From Chitinophagaceae bacterium (lineage in GTDB: Bacteria > Bacteroidota > Bacteroidia > Chitinophagales > Chitinophagaceae): 40,638 nucleotides of DNA. This document shows, piece by piece, positions 15,803 to 25,187 of this stretch; the stretch's first letter is position 1, and each line of letters starts with the position of its first letter. The notes beneath the pieces are model-generated. The model was not told the origin of the DNA. It saw only the letters and a program-made list of their open reading frames with translations, and ran no database searches. The stretch covers positions 1 to 40,638 of the forward strand of contig JAGFIS010000037.1 in assembly GCA_024103425.1 (NCBI GenBank), given 5' to 3'. Both the position numbers and the translations under genes were made by a program.

Positions 15803-16642
15803 ATGGCATTAAGGAAATACAAACCGACTACCAGTGGCACCCGATGGAGGGTTGGTAATGCCTATGCAGAGGTAACTACAGACAAACCGGAAAAAAGTCT
15901 GGTTGAAAAAGTACCAACTACAGCAGGACGTAACAGGCAAGGTCGCAGAAGCATGCGCTATATGGGAGGCGGTCATAAGAAATTGTACCGTGTAATTGAT
16001 TTCAAGAGAGATAAGAAAGGTATTCCCGCAACTGTAAAGACGATCGAATACGATCCGTACAGAACAGCATTCATTGCTCTGGTTGCGTATGCCGATGGCG
16101 AAAAGCGCTATATCGTGGCTCCGCAAGGGCTGCAGGTAGGTGCCCAGATCGTAAGCGGTGATGCTGCTGCTCCTGAATTAGGTAATGCCCTGATGTTGAA
16201 AAATATGCCCTTGGGTACTGTGATTCACAATATTGAAATGCAGCCCGGACAAGGTGGTAAACTGGTAAGAAGCGCAGGTTCTTCCGCTCAGTTGGCTAAC
16301 AAGGAAGATAAGTACGCTGTACTGAAGATGCCGAGCGGAGAATTGAGAAAAGTGCTCATCAACTGCTATGCTACCGTAGGTGTGGTAAGCAACAGCGACC
16401 ACGGATTGCAGAGCAAAGGAAAAGCCGGTGCTAACCGTTGGTTGGGCAAGCGCCCGAGAGTGAGAGGTGTTGCGATGAACCCGATTGATCACCCGATGGG
16501 TGGTGGTGAAGGTAGAGCTTCAGGTGGTCACCCGCGCAGCAGAACAGGTAAATATGCTAAAGGGCAGATTACCAGAACAAGAGGAAAAGGATCAGATAAA
16601 CTGATTCTGCAGAGAAAGAACGGTAAAAAACTCTCCAATTAA
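15803..16642 (+). CDS. rplB: 50S ribosomal protein L2
   Basis: 279 residues, a primary 23S rRNA binder needed for subunit joining and peptidyl transfer. Family motifs are clear: [29 protein letters not shown] and the C-terminal loop [20 protein letters not shown]. Where enterobacterial L2 has DHPHGGGEG this protein has Met for the second His; the first His is kept. I read this as a lineage variant, not a defect. Confidence 0.98.
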   Translation: MALRKYKPTTSGTRWRVGNAYAEVTTDKPEKSLVEKVPTTAGRNRQGRRSMRYMGGGHKKLYRVIDFKRDKKGIPATVKTIEYDPYRTAFIALVAYADGEKRYIVAPQGLQVGAQIVSGDAAAPELGNALMLKNMPLGTVIHNIEMQPGQGGKLVRSAGSSAQLANKEDKYAVLKMPSGELRKVLINCYATVGVVSNSDHGLQSKGKAGANRWLGKRPRVRGVAMNPIDHPMGGGEGRASGGHPRSRTGKYAKGQITRTRGKGSDKLILQRKNGKKLSN

Positions 16643-16677
16643 TAAACACATTAGTTAAACAACGATAAAAATTAGAA

Positions 16678-16944
16678 ATGGCTCGTTCAATTAAAAAAGG
16701 TCCTTATGTGCAGGTGAAACTTGAGGAAAAAGTACTTGCGATGAACGAAGGAAAAATTAAGAAGAGTGTTATCAAGACCTGGTCACGCAGATCTACTATC
16801 ACTCCCGATTTTGTGGGTCACACTTTCACAGTGCATAACGGAAACAAATTTATTCCGGTTTATGTAACAGAATTCATGGTAGGCCACAAACTGGGTGAAT
16901 TTGCTCCGACAAGGAACTTTAAAGGCCATGCGGGCAAGAAGTAG
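16678..16944 (+). CDS. rpsS: 30S ribosomal protein S19
   Basis: 88 residues. Starts [36 protein letters not shown] and [11 protein letters not shown] are diagnostic. It sits in the 30S head next to S13 and contacts tRNA. The gap to rplB is 35 nt. Confidence 0.98.
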   Translation: MARSIKKGPYVQVKLEEKVLAMNEGKIKKSVIKTWSRRSTITPDFVGHTFTVHNGNKFIPVYVTEFMVGHKLGEFAPTRNFKGHAGKK

Positions 16945-16990
16945 TAAAGAGGATAAAAAGTAATTTTTAAAGTAAAACGAATCAGATATA

Positions 16991-17512
16991 ATGGAAGCAG
17001 TAGCTAAATTAAATAATTACCCTACTTCACCTCGTAAAATGAGGCTTCTGGCCGATTTGATCAGAGGAATGGAGGTAGAAAAGGCATTAGATATTCTGCA
17101 GTATAATCCCAAGCATCCTGCAACTCCGCTTTACAAGTTGCTGAAGAGTGCAATCAACAACTGGGAACAGAAAAATGCCGGTGAGCGTGTAGAAGATGCA
17201 GGCCTGGTAGTGAAAACAATCATGGTCGACGGAGGAAGGGTAATCAAAAGATTGCGCCCTGCACCTCAGGGACGTGGATACCGTGTCCGCAAGAGGAGTA
17301 ACCATGTTACTATCATTATAGACAAACCGGGCAGCAAGTCTGCAGAACAGAAAGTGGAAGCTACGCATGAAGCAGTTGAGGCAGAAGTGAAGGCTGAAGA
17401 AGCTCCGGCAAAAGAAAAGAAGACTGCAACAAAGAAAGCAGCTACTAAAAAAGCAGCAACTAAGAAAGCAGCTTCAAAAACCGACAAGAAAAAATCAACA
17501 GATAAGGAATAA
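16991..17512 (+). CDS. rplV: 50S ribosomal protein L22 with Lys/Ala-rich C-terminal extension
   Basis: The L22 core (about residues 1-115) includes [20 protein letters not shown] and the tunnel hairpin [19 protein letters not shown]. The protein is 173 residues long, against 110-120 usually; the extra 50 residues are acidic-Ala then Lys-rich with tandem TKKAA units (three copies near residues 150-165). The tail is probably disordered and may bind rRNA or be a lineage decoration. No frameshift is needed to produce it. Confidence 0.97.
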   Translation: MEAVAKLNNYPTSPRKMRLLADLIRGMEVEKALDILQYNPKHPATPLYKLLKSAINNWEQKNAGERVEDAGLVVKTIMVDGGRVIKRLRPAPQGRGYRVRKRSNHVTIIIDKPGSKSAEQKVEATHEAVEAEVKAEEAPAKEKKTATKKAATKKAATKKAASKTDKKKSTDKE

Positions 17513-17530
17513 TAAAAATAAAACCGAATA

Positions 17531-18307
17531 ATGGGTCAAAAAACAAATCCGACAGGAGCCAGATTAGGAATCATCAGAGGATGGGATAGTAATTGGTATG
17601 CAAACCCAAAAGAGTATGGCAAAAAGCTGATCGAAGATGACAAGATCAGAAACTATTTGAATGCCCGTATCAACAAAGGTGGGATTGCAAAGATTGTTAT
17701 CGAAAGAACTCTGAATAAACTGATCATCACTATTCATACATCCAAACCCGGTATTATCATCGGTAAAGGCGGTAGCGAGGTAGATCTGATTAAGGAAGAG
17801 TTGAAGAAGCTTACCGGAAAAGAAGATGTGCAGATCAATATTCTGGAGATCCGTCGTCCTGAACTGAATGCAGTTATTGTAGCTGATACCATTGCCCGCC
17901 AGATTGAGAACCGTATCAATTACAAGAGAGCAATCAAAATGTCAATCGCTTCTGCTTTAAGAATGGGTGCTGAGGGTATCAAGGTTAGAGTAGGCGGACG
18001 TTTGGGTGGTGCAGAGATTGCACGTAGCGAGGAAATCAAACAAGGACGTACTCCGCTGCATACTTTCAGAATGGATATCGACTATGCAAGCACATTTGCA
18101 CAGACAGTTTACGGAAAAATCGGCATCAAGGTTTGGATTTGTAAAGGTGAAGTGTTGGCCAAGCGTGATCTGAATCCGAACATCATCGCCGGAGGCGGAA
18201 AGATGGAAGAAGGTGGCAGAAGAAGTGGCGGATTTGGTGATAGAAGAGGTGGTGGAAACGACAGAGACAGAAGAGGCGGCCGCGGCAGTGGTGGACACAG
18301 GAGATAA
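17531..18307 (+). CDS. rpsC: 30S ribosomal protein S3 with RG-rich tail
   Basis: 258 residues. Starts [20 protein letters not shown]; the KH domain carries [11 protein letters not shown] (GxxG loop) near residue 75, and the C-terminal S3 domain ends around 220. Residues 221-258 are a Gly/Arg/Asp-rich tail ([21 protein letters not shown]). S3 forms part of the mRNA entry channel and helicase; the tail likely adds RNA affinity (inference). Confidence 0.97.
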   Translation: MGQKTNPTGARLGIIRGWDSNWYANPKEYGKKLIEDDKIRNYLNARINKGGIAKIVIERTLNKLIITIHTSKPGIIIGKGGSEVDLIKEELKKLTGKEDVQINILEIRRPELNAVIVADTIARQIENRINYKRAIKMSIASALRMGAEGIKVRVGGRLGGAEIARSEEIKQGRTPLHTFRMDIDYASTFAQTVYGKIGIKVWICKGEVLAKRDLNPNIIAGGGKMEEGGRRSGGFGDRRGGGNDRDRRGGRGSGGHRR

Positions 18308-18345
18308 ATTTTAATTTGATAAACAGAGAATAAAAGACAAGCATC

Positions 18346-18768
18346 ATGTTACAACCAAAGAGGGCCAAGCACAGAAAAATGCAGAAGGGCCGTATGAAAG
18401 GTGACACAAAGAGAGGAGCTACTCTGGCTTTTGGAACTTATGGATTGAAAGCGCTGGATTCAGTATGGCTTACCAACCGTCAGATAGAGGCTGCACGTCA
18501 GGCTATGACCAGGGCCATGAAGAGGGAAGGTAATGTGTGGATCAGAGTATTCCCCGATAAGCCTGTAACTAAAAAGCCGGCTGAGGTGCGTATGGGTAAA
18601 GGAAAGGGTAACCCCGAGTACTGGGCTGCAGTGGTTCAACCGGGACGTATCATCTTCGAAGCAGACGGTATTCCTCTGGAAGTGGCAAGAGAAGCATTCT
18701 CTCTGGCAGCTCAGAAACTGCCGATTCTGACAAAGTTTGTCATCAGAAGAGATGCAGTAAGTAAATAA
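18346..18768 (+). CDS. rplP: 50S ribosomal protein L16
   Basis: 140 residues. Recognised by [19 protein letters not shown] and RIFPDKP-like [21 protein letters not shown]16 organises the A-site region of 23S rRNA. Normal length; 38-nt gap from rpsC. Confidence 0.98.
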   Translation: MLQPKRAKHRKMQKGRMKGDTKRGATLAFGTYGLKALDSVWLTNRQIEAARQAMTRAMKREGNVWIRVFPDKPVTKKPAEVRMGKGKGNPEYWAAVVQPGRIIFEADGIPLEVAREAFSLAAQKLPILTKFVIRRDAVSK

Positions 18769-18797
18769 GTGCTGTAACCTTAATAAAACAAAGTATC

Positions 18798-19022
18798 ATG
18801 TCAAGCAGAATTGATTTTTTAAACGGCCTTAAGAATTTGTCAGAAAAGGATCTGGAGAATAAAATTCTTGACGACGAAATGCGTATCAAGAAGCTGAAGT
18901 TTGCCCACACTGTTTCTCCGCTGGAGAATCCGATGAGCATCCGCGATCTCAGAAAAGATATCGCCAGAACCAAGACTGAACTACATAAAAGAAAGTTGGC
19001 TAATAAAACAGAAAATAAATAA
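18798..19022 (+). CDS. rpmC: 50S ribosomal protein L29
   Basis: 74 residues, two-helix hairpin: [20 protein letters not shown] and then [20 protein letters not shown]. It lies at the tunnel exit beside L23. The stop is 2 nt before the rpsQ start, implying coupling. Confidence 0.95.
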   Translation: MSSRIDFLNGLKNLSEKDLENKILDDEMRIKKLKFAHTVSPLENPMSIRDLRKDIARTKTELHKRKLANKTENK

Positions 19023-19024
19023 AC

Positions 19025-19282
19025 ATGCCGCAAAGAAATTTAAGAAAAGTAAGAACCGGTGTAGTATCCAGCAACAAAATGGATAAGACCATTACTGTTG
19101 TAATCGAAAGAAAGGTGAAGCATCCTTTGTACGGTAAGTTCGTGAAGAAGTCGAAAGGCTTCCATGCTCATGACGAAAAGAATGAGTGCAACATCGGCGA
19201 TGTGGTAAAAATCATGGAAACCAGGCCGCTGAGCAAGACTAAGCGCTGGAGGCTTCTGGAGATTGTAGAACGTGCAAAATAA
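19025..19282 (+). CDS. rpsQ: 30S ribosomal protein S17
   Basis: 85 residues, OB fold. [37 protein letters not shown] and [19 protein letters not shown] are classic S17 signatures. Primary 16S rRNA 5'-domain binder. It follows rpmC after 2 nt. Confidence 0.98.
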   Translation: MPQRNLRKVRTGVVSSNKMDKTITVVIERKVKHPLYGKFVKKSKGFHAHDEKNECNIGDVVKIMETRPLSKTKRWRLLEIVERAK

Positions 19283-19347
19283 TTTTGAAAGGAACGGTCT
19301 GAAACCGAAAAAATAGTATCGCCCCCAGGGGCAAAAATTGAAAGAAA

Positions 19348-19716
19348 ATGATACAGCAAGAAAGCAGATTAAACGTAGCTGACAATAGCGGTGCCAAAGA
19401 GGTGCTTTGTATTAGAGTTTTAGGTAACTCAGGTCAGGACTATGCACACGTGGGAGATAAGATAGTGGTGACTGTAAAAGACGCTATTCCCCAGGGTGGT
19501 ATCAAGAAAGGAACAGTGAGCAAGGCAGTAATCGTGCGTACAAAGAACAAGTTGCGTCGTAAAGACGGTTCTTACATCCGCTTTGACGACAACGCAGTAG
19601 TGTTGTTGAACAACGCCGACGAGCCTCGCGGTACACGTATTTTCGGGCCGGTTGCAAGAGAATTAAGGGATAAAGGATATATGAAAATTATATCTCTCGC
19701 TCCTGAAGTGTTATAA
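19348..19716 (+). CDS. rplN: 50S ribosomal protein L14
   Basis: 122 residues, exact family length. [20 protein letters not shown] at the start and [28 protein letters not shown] ending. It sits at the subunit interface beside L19. The 65-nt gap before it has a GCCC/GGGC inverted repeat (19321-19332) of unclear meaning. Confidence 0.98.
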   Translation: MIQQESRLNVADNSGAKEVLCIRVLGNSGQDYAHVGDKIVVTVKDAIPQGGIKKGTVSKAVIVRTKNKLRRKDGSYIRFDDNAVVLLNNADEPRGTRIFGPVARELRDKGYMKIISLAPEVL

Positions 19717-19724
19717 TGAAAATG

Positions 19725-19732
19725 TATCTTTG
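19725..19732 (+). promoter_or_regulatory. Candidate internal promoter ahead of rplX
   Basis: TATCTTTGCACCCC contains the TAnnTTTG element also seen at other genes here. It lies in the 74-nt gap between rplN and rplX, 9 nt after the rplN stop. No clear TTG is found 19-20 nt upstream, so it may be weak or accidental. Confidence 0.35.
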
Positions 19733-19790
19733 CACCCCTTTTGAAGAAAGGAAATTTTAAGTATAAAAACAGGACAAACAGTTTGTCGTT

Positions 19791-20129
19791 ATGAAAAATA
19801 GATTTAAACCAAAATTCAGCATTAAAAAGGGCGATTCTGTAGTAGTAATTGCAGGAGAGTATAAAGATTTGAAGAAGCCCCGCACAGTGCTGAAAGTGAT
19901 TCCCGACAAAAGCCGTGTTCTGGTAGAAGGCGTAAATATTGTAACAAAGCACACTAAACCTTCTGCTCAGAATACAAAAGGAGGAATTGTGAAGCTCGAA
20001 GCTCCGATCCACATCTCTAACGTGATGTTGTGGGATGCCAAAGCTCACGCAGCAAGTAAGATCAGCCATTCAAAAGAAAATGGTAAATCAGTAAGAATCG
20101 CAAAAAAATCAGGGGAGGTAATTAAGTAA
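19791..20129 (+). CDS. rplX: 50S ribosomal protein L24
   Basis: 112 residues. The KOW motif [18 protein letters not shown] is followed by [20 protein letters not shown] and [10 protein letters not shown]. An assembly initiator for the large subunit. Its stop TAATG overlaps the rplE start by one base, so the two are coupled. Confidence 0.98.
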   Translation: MKNRFKPKFSIKKGDSVVVIAGEYKDLKKPRTVLKVIPDKSRVLVEGVNIVTKHTKPSAQNTKGGIVKLEAPIHISNVMLWDAKAHAASKISHSKENGKSVRIAKKSGEVIK

Positions 20130-20701
20130 TGAGCGAAACTAAGTACATACCGAGGATGGCCACTAAGTATAAAGAAGAAGTGGTGCCCGCTTTGATGAAG
20201 CAGTTCTCATACAAATCTGTAATGCAGGTTCCGAAACTGGAGAAGATTTGTATCAACCGTGGTGTAAACGGTGCTGTAGCCGACAAGAAACTGGTAGATA
20301 TAGCTGTAGAGGAATTGACAGCAATTACAGGACAGAAAGCACTGCCGACACTTTCTAAGAAAGACGTGTCAAACTTTAAGCTTCGTAAGAAAATGCCGAT
20401 CGGCGCAAAAGTAACCCTGCGCGGAGTGAAGATGTATGAGTTTGTTGACAGGCTGATTTCTGTTGCATTACCGAGGGTGCGCGACTTCAAGGGCATCAAC
20501 GAAAAAGCTTTTGACGGAAGAGGTAATTATACACTGGGCGTAACTGAGCAAATTATTTTCCCTGAGATTGATATTGATAAGGTGAACAAGATCACCGGTA
20601 TGGATATCACTTTCGTTACATCGGCAAACACCAATGAAGAAGCTTACGCTTTGCTGAAAGAATTGGGAATGCCTTTTAAAAACATGAATAAAGGAGCATA
20701 A
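20129..20701 (+). CDS. rplE: 50S ribosomal protein L5
   Basis: 190 residues. [20 protein letters not shown], the [14 protein letters not shown] strand and [20 protein letters not shown] are diagnostic. L5 carries 5S rRNA with L18 and contacts S13 across the subunit bridge. One-base overlap with rplX. Confidence 0.98.
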   Translation: MSETKYIPRMATKYKEEVVPALMKQFSYKSVMQVPKLEKICINRGVNGAVADKKLVDIAVEELTAITGQKALPTLSKKDVSNFKLRKKMPIGAKVTLRGVKMYEFVDRLISVALPRVRDFKGINEKAFDGRGNYTLGVTEQIIFPEIDIDKVNKITGMDITFVTSANTNEEAYALLKELGMPFKNMNKGA

Positions 20702-20724
20702 GCTCACCCGATAATTAAAATACT

Positions 20725-20994
20725 ATGGCAAAAGAGTCAGTAAAAGCAAGACAAAGAAAAAGAGAAAAATTATCAGCTAAGTATGCTGAAAAACGTAAAG
20801 CTCTGAAAGAGGCCGGTGATTACCGTGCGCTGGATTTGCTTCCGCGTAACAGCTCGCCCGTTAGGCTGAAAAACCGTTGCCAATTGACCGGAAGACCCCG
20901 CGGATACATCAGACACTTCGGTATCTGCCGTGTGGTATTCAGAGAAATGGCATTGGACGGAAAGATCCCGGGAGTGAAAAAAGCAAGCTGGTAA
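20725..20994 (+). CDS. rpsN: 30S ribosomal protein S14 (zinc-independent type)
   Basis: 89 residues, the longer C-minus form: it lacks the CxxC pairs of the 61-residue zinc form and has [20 protein letters not shown] instead. Ends with [11 protein letters not shown]. It belongs to the late-assembling 30S head. Position between rplE and rpsH is the classical spc order. Confidence 0.97.
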   Translation: MAKESVKARQRKREKLSAKYAEKRKALKEAGDYRALDLLPRNSSPVRLKNRCQLTGRPRGYIRHFGICRVVFREMALDGKIPGVKKASW

Positions 20995-21031
20995 TTTCAA
21001 TAAATCAAACGCAAGTAAATAACATAGAACA

Positions 21032-21430
21032 ATGGTAACAGATCCGATAGCAGATTATTTAACACGCATCAGAAATGCGCAGATGGCCAATCATCGTATT
21101 GTAGAAGTACCTGCAAGCAATCTGAAGAAGAGGATTACTGAAATACTCTATGATAAAGGGTATATCCTGAAGTATAAGTTTGAAGACGATAAGAAGCAGG
21201 GAATTATCAAGATAGCCCTGAAGTATGATCCTCAGACAAAAGCTCCGGCTATCCAGAGCCTGGAGAGGGTGAGCCGCCCGGGATTGAGGACCTACTCTAA
21301 GCCTGCTGATTTCAGACGTGTAAAGAACGGATTGGGAATATCAATCATTTCTACATCTAAAGGAGTGATGACTGATAAAGAAGCCAAGGCTCAGAATGTC
21401 GGAGGTGAGATTCTTTGTAACGTATACTAA
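21032..21430 (+). CDS. rpsH: 30S ribosomal protein S8
   Basis: 132 residues. MVTDPIADYLTRIRNAQMAN at the start and GLGISIISTSKGVMTDKEAK near the end are diagnostic. S8 binds 16S rRNA helix 21 and in E. coli represses the spc operon by binding mRNA near rplE; no such site was identified here. Confidence 0.98.
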   Translation: MVTDPIADYLTRIRNAQMANHRIVEVPASNLKKRITEILYDKGYILKYKFEDDKKQGIIKIALKYDPQTKAPAIQSLERVSRPGLRTYSKPADFRRVKNGLGISIISTSKGVMTDKEAKAQNVGGEILCNVY

Positions 21431-21478
21431 TAAGCAACCGATAAACAGATATTTTAAAAGATTTTAAATAGAATAGCA

Positions 21479-22033
21479 ATGTCAAGAATAGGTAGAGCCC
21501 CGATACATCTGGAAAAAGGAGTTGAAGTGACGGTAGGAGCTGATAACGTGGTGACCGTAAAAGGGCCTAAAGGAGAATTGCATCAACCCATTGACCGCGA
21601 CATTACCGTAGAGGTAAAAGACGGAGTGATCGAATTGAAACGTCCGACCGACCAGATCAGACACAGAGCACTGCATGGCCTTTCACGCGCGCTCGTACAG
21701 AATATGGTAACCGGCGTGACAAAAGGATTCTCAGTAACACTCGAGCTGGTAGGGGTTGGTTTCAAGGCTACTAATGAAGGTAATCTTCTGGATTTGGGTC
21801 TTGGATACTCACACAACATCCTGGTGGTGATACCTAAAGAGTTGCAGGTTACAACTACTACAGTAAAAGGTAAGAATCCGAAAGTGACTTTGACAGGTGC
21901 TGATAAGCAATTGCTCGGACAGGTAGCTGCTAAGATCAGAAGCCTGCGTAAGCCTGAACCGTATAAGGGCAAGGGTGTGAAGTTTGAAGATGAGGTGCTT
22001 CGCAAGAAAGCAGGAAAGTCTGCAGGTAAATAA
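21479..22033 (+). CDS. rplF: 50S ribosomal protein L6
   Basis: 184 residues, two repeated L6 folds. MSRIGRAPIHLEKGVEVTV and the C-terminal KIRSLRKPEPYKGKGVKFED box are diagnostic. L6 lies near the GTPase centre. Normal length. Confidence 0.98.
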   Translation: MSRIGRAPIHLEKGVEVTVGADNVVTVKGPKGELHQPIDRDITVEVKDGVIELKRPTDQIRHRALHGLSRALVQNMVTGVTKGFSVTLELVGVGFKATNEGNLLDLGLGYSHNILVVIPKELQVTTTTVKGKNPKVTLTGADKQLLGQVAAKIRSLRKPEPYKGKGVKFEDEVLRKKAGKSAGK

Positions 22034-22082
22034 TTGGATATAAAATAATTCCGGCAAAATCCGGGATGAAAATCAGAATAAG

Positions 22083-22436
22083 ATGAATTCGAAAATTAGT
22101 TCAAGACAGAAAATACACTACCGTATCAGAAAGAAAGTAAGTGGTACGGCCAGCAAGCCCCGCTTAAGTGTTTTCAGGAGCAATAAAGATATCTATGCAC
22201 AGCTGGTTGATGATGATAATCATCAGACACTGGCTTCTGCTTCAAGCCGCGAAAAAGATATTGCTGCTCAGAAAGTGACAAAAATTGAGGCCAGCAAGCT
22301 GGTGGGAGAAGCTTTGGCCCGGAAATCTGCAGATTTAGGAATTACAGAAGTGGTGTTTGATAGAGGCGGGTACCTGTACCACGGCCGCGTGAAAGCACTT
22401 GCTGACGGAGCACGTGAGGGAGGATTAAAATTTTAA
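22083..22436 (+). CDS. rplR: 50S ribosomal protein L18
   Basis: 117 residues. [20 protein letters not shown] and [20 protein letters not shown] are diagnostic; the basic N-terminus binds 5S rRNA. It ends GAREGGLKF, the standard terminus. Confidence 0.98.
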   Translation: MNSKISSRQKIHYRIRKKVSGTASKPRLSVFRSNKDIYAQLVDDDNHQTLASASSREKDIAAQKVTKIEASKLVGEALARKSADLGITEVVFDRGGYLYHGRVKALADGAREGGLKF

Positions 22437-22478
22437 TAAAAACGATTGTCAAAAAAGACAGTTTAGAAATACAGTCAA

Positions 22479-22994
22479 ATGGTAAAATCTATTCAAAGAG
22501 TAAAAGGCTCTGATCTGGAATTAAAAGAAAAGGTAGTAGCTATCAACCGTGTTACAAAGACTACAAAGGGAGGGAGGGCATTCAGCTTTTCAGCTCTGGT
22601 AGTAGTTGGTGACGAAAACGGAGTAGTAGGCCAGGGAATGGGTAAGGCAAAGGAAGTACAAGAGGCTATCATCAAAGGGATTGAAGATGCCAAGAAAAAC
22701 CTTATCAAGGTTCCGCTGACAAAAGGTACTATTCCGCACGAGCAATGGTGCAAGTTAGGTGCAGCCAAAGTTTTAATTAAGCCTGCCGCACCCGGTACAG
22801 GTGTAATCGCGGGAGGTAGTATGCGTGCTGTGTTAGAAAGTGCCGGTATTACAGATGTGCTTGCAAAGTCTTTGGGATCAGCTAATCCGCAGAACGTGGT
22901 AAAGGCGACAGTAAAAGCTCTTTCATTGCTGAGAGAACCGACTGAAGTGGCAAAGACCAGAAACCTTTCTCTTAAAAAAGTTTTTAACGGATAA
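22479..22994 (+). CDS. rpsE: 30S ribosomal protein S5
   Basis: 171 residues. The double-stranded RNA-binding fold begins at [20 protein letters not shown], and the C-terminal domain contains [20 protein letters not shown]5 shapes the decoding centre and mRNA entry. rpmD follows after 14 nt. Confidence 0.98.
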   Translation: MVKSIQRVKGSDLELKEKVVAINRVTKTTKGGRAFSFSALVVVGDENGVVGQGMGKAKEVQEAIIKGIEDAKKNLIKVPLTKGTIPHEQWCKLGAAKVLIKPAAPGTGVIAGGSMRAVLESAGITDVLAKSLGSANPQNVVKATVKALSLLREPTEVAKTRNLSLKKVFNG

Positions 22995-23008
22995 TCGGGG
23001 TGTCAATT

Positions 23009-23191
23009 ATGAAAAAGATCAAAATAACTCAACTGAAAAGTACTATCGGCCGTACAGAGAGGCAAAAGAAAACCCTGAAGGCTTTAGGACTTACTAAGAT
23101 TAATGCGGTGAAAGAAGTAGAAGCCACACCACAGGTAATGGGTATGGTTAAGAAAGTAGAACATCTTATAAAAGTAGAAGAACTGGGATAA
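23009..23191 (+). CDS. rpmD: 50S ribosomal protein L30
   Basis: 60 residues from ATG 23009 (MKKIKITQLKSTIGR), the normal bacterial length; a GTG at 23000 would add three residues not expected in the family. QKKTLKALGLTKINAVKEV is the family core. 71 nt separate it from rplO. Confidence 0.96.
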   Translation: MKKIKITQLKSTIGRTERQKKTLKALGLTKINAVKEVEATPQVMGMVKKVEHLIKVEELG

Positions 23192-23261
23192 CCGGTTCTT
23201 TCTTTTGTATATATTTTTCAAAAGCGAGCCCGGTACAGGGCGTTAAGTAAAACAAAGTACA

Positions 23262-23711
23262 ATGAAATTACACGAATTAAAACCTGCGAAAGGTGCGACC
23301 CACAGCGATAGAAGATTGGGACGCGGTGAAGCTTCCGGAAGAGGAGGTACTTCTACAAAAGGTCATAAAGGTGCGCAAAGCCGTACCGGCTACAAAATCA
23401 AAATGGCTCACGAAGGTGGCCAGATGCCTATTCAAAGAAGATTGCCAAAACGCGGGTTCAAGAACAACAACCGTGTTGAATATAAGATTTTTAACCTCGG
23501 ACAAATAGATCAACTGGTTGAGAAATATGAAATAAAAGAGTTTTCTCCGGAGAATCTTTATATCAACAGCCTGATCAGTCAATTTGATAACGTGAAGGTA
23601 TTGGGTAGCGGCGAACTGAAGACTAAACTTTCATTCAAAGTAAATGCTATCAGTAAGAAGGCTAAAGAAGCCATTGAGGCAGTAGGAGGCACAGTGGAGC
23701 TAATTAAATAA
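23262..23711 (+). CDS. rplO: 50S ribosomal protein L15
   Basis: 149 residues. MKLHELKPAKGATHSDRRLG, the glycine-rich GRGEASGRGGTSTKGHKG arm and the C-terminal SKKAKEAIEAVGGTVELI are diagnostic. A late-assembling 50S protein. It is followed by a perfect 19-bp palindrome and then secY. Confidence 0.98.
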   Translation: MKLHELKPAKGATHSDRRLGRGEASGRGGTSTKGHKGAQSRTGYKIKMAHEGGQMPIQRRLPKRGFKNNNRVEYKIFNLGQIDQLVEKYEIKEFSPENLYINSLISQFDNVKVLGSGELKTKLSFKVNAISKKAKEAIEAVGGTVELIK

Positions 23712-23721
23712 TTTCAACGAC

Positions 23722-23740
23722 ATTTGTAAACTTTACAAAT
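23722..23740. promoter_or_regulatory. Perfect 19-bp palindrome upstream of secY
   Basis: ATTTGTAAA, a central C, then TTTACAAAT. It lies 10 nt after rplO and ends 18 nt before the secY GTG. The geometry fits an operator for a dimeric regulator; as RNA, the 1-nt spacer makes a hairpin possible only after opening inner pairs. No regulator is identified. Confidence 0.45.
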
Positions 23741-23758
23741 TAAAAATCTGATCCTTCC

Positions 23759-25108
23759 GTGAAGAAATTCATCAAAACGCTTAAGAATATCTGGACTATA
23801 GAGGAGCTGCGTAATAAAATAGGTTACACCCTTCTTTTAATTTTTGTTTATCGTGTTGGTTCTTTTATAGTTCTTCCGGGTATTGATCCTAACCAGCTTT
23901 CTAACCTTGAGCAGACAACCCGTACGGGTATGCTTGGTTTGTTGGATGCTTTTGTGGGTGGTGCTTTTTCTAAAGCTTCCATTTTTGCGTTGGGGATCAT
24001 GCCTTACATCTCTGCAAGTATCTTTATGCAGTTAGTGACTATCCTGGTTCCAAGTATTACCAAGATTCAGAAAGAAGGTGAGAGTGGTCAGAGGAAGATA
24101 AATCAGTGGACAAGGTATCTCACTATAATTGTGACTGCATTCCAGGCGGCTGCCTATATCGGATTCCTGAAAACTACTACCCGTGAAGCATTGCTTCCGG
24201 CTTATGAAAGTTTCTTCTGGGTATCTACAGTTGTAATTCTTACAGTAGGAACGCTGTTTGTTATGTGGTTAGGGGAAAAGATTACTGATAAGGGAATCGG
24301 AAACGGTATTTCACTGATCATCATGATTGGTATCCTTGCCCGTCTGCCACAGTCCTTTGCTCAGGAATTTGCAGCAAAGCAAACTGAAGGTGGTTTAGGA
24401 TTACTGAAGTTCACCCTGGAAATAGCTGCATTTATTGCTGTAATTCTTGGTCTGATTGTATTAGTTCAGGGAGTAAGAAAAGTGCCTGTAAACTATGCTA
24501 AGCAGATTGTGGGTAACAGGCAGTTTGGTGGTGCTCGTCAATTCCTTCCTTTGAAGGTGAACGCTGCGGGTGTAATGCCAATCATCTTTGCTCAGGCTAT
24601 TATGTTCCTTCCGACAATTTTTGTTGGGTTCCAGACTTCGGGCAAGAACTGGGCAAAATACTTCACTGATCCAAAGAATGGTGTATATATGCTGGTTTAC
24701 GGATTGATGACTGTAGTCTTTACTTTTATTTACACCGCTTTGATCTTTAACCCTAAGCAGATGAGTGAAGACCTGAAACGCAGTAACGGATTTATTCCGG
24801 GAGTAAAACCGGGTAAACCCACAACTGATTATATCGGTACAATCATGGATCGTATCACACTTCCTGGTTCTATCCTGTTGGGTATCGTGGGTATCCTACC
24901 GGGATTGGTAGAGCTGGCCGGTGTAACTCAGGGCTTTGCTACTTTTTACGGAGGTACATCATTGTTGATTATGGTTGCTGTTGTACTGGATACACTGCAG
25001 CAGATTGAAACCCAGCTGCTGATGCGTGAATACGATGGTTTGATGTCTTCCGGAAGAATCCAGGGAAGACAAGGCACCGCGGCACCCGGAATTACAGGAG
25101 GTATCTGA
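23759..25108 (+). CDS. secY: Protein translocase subunit SecY
   Basis: 449 residues, ten predicted membrane helices, the channel of the Sec system in the inner membrane. VLPGIDPNQL, the first TMs, ALGIMPYISASIFMQL and FVMWLGEKITDKGIGNGISL are diagnostic. The start is GTG at 23759 (KKFIKTLKNIWTIEELRNK follows). It is the last gene before a strong terminator, so SecY production depends on ribosomal-operon transcription or on a local element such as the palindrome at 23722-23740. Confidence 0.97.
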   Translation: MKKFIKTLKNIWTIEELRNKIGYTLLLIFVYRVGSFIVLPGIDPNQLSNLEQTTRTGMLGLLDAFVGGAFSKASIFALGIMPYISASIFMQLVTILVPSITKIQKEGESGQRKINQWTRYLTIIVTAFQAAAYIGFLKTTTREALLPAYESFFWVSTVVILTVGTLFVMWLGEKITDKGIGNGISLIIMIGILARLPQSFAQEFAAKQTEGGLGLLKFTLEIAAFIAVILGLIVLVQGVRKVPVNYAKQIVGNRQFGGARQFLPLKVNAAGVMPIIFAQAIMFLPTIFVGFQTSGKNWAKYFTDPKNGVYMLVYGLMTVVFTFIYTALIFNPKQMSEDLKRSNGFIPGVKPGKPTTDYIGTIMDRITLPGSILLGIVGILPGLVELAGVTQGFATFYGGTSLLIMVAVVLDTLQQIETQLLMREYDGLMSSGRIQGRQGTAAPGITGGI

Positions 25109-25143
25109 TTTTAATAATTACAACAGAAGTATATAATTTTCAG

Positions 25144-25165
25144 AGCCCCGCCATGCGGGGCTTTT
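25144..25165 (+). terminator. Strong intrinsic terminator after secY
   Basis: AGCCCCGC (25144-25151) pairs perfectly with GCGGGGCT (25155-25162) around CAT, followed by TTTATTTA. It ends the superoperon 35 nt after the secY stop and separates it from map. Confidence 0.9.
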
Positions 25166-25187
25166 ATTTATAAAAACAATCAGTGAG

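Noticed and set aside
19572..20069. A 165-codon - strand frame over rplN and rplX
   Set aside because: Antisense to two well-supported ribosomal genes and without recognisable motifs.
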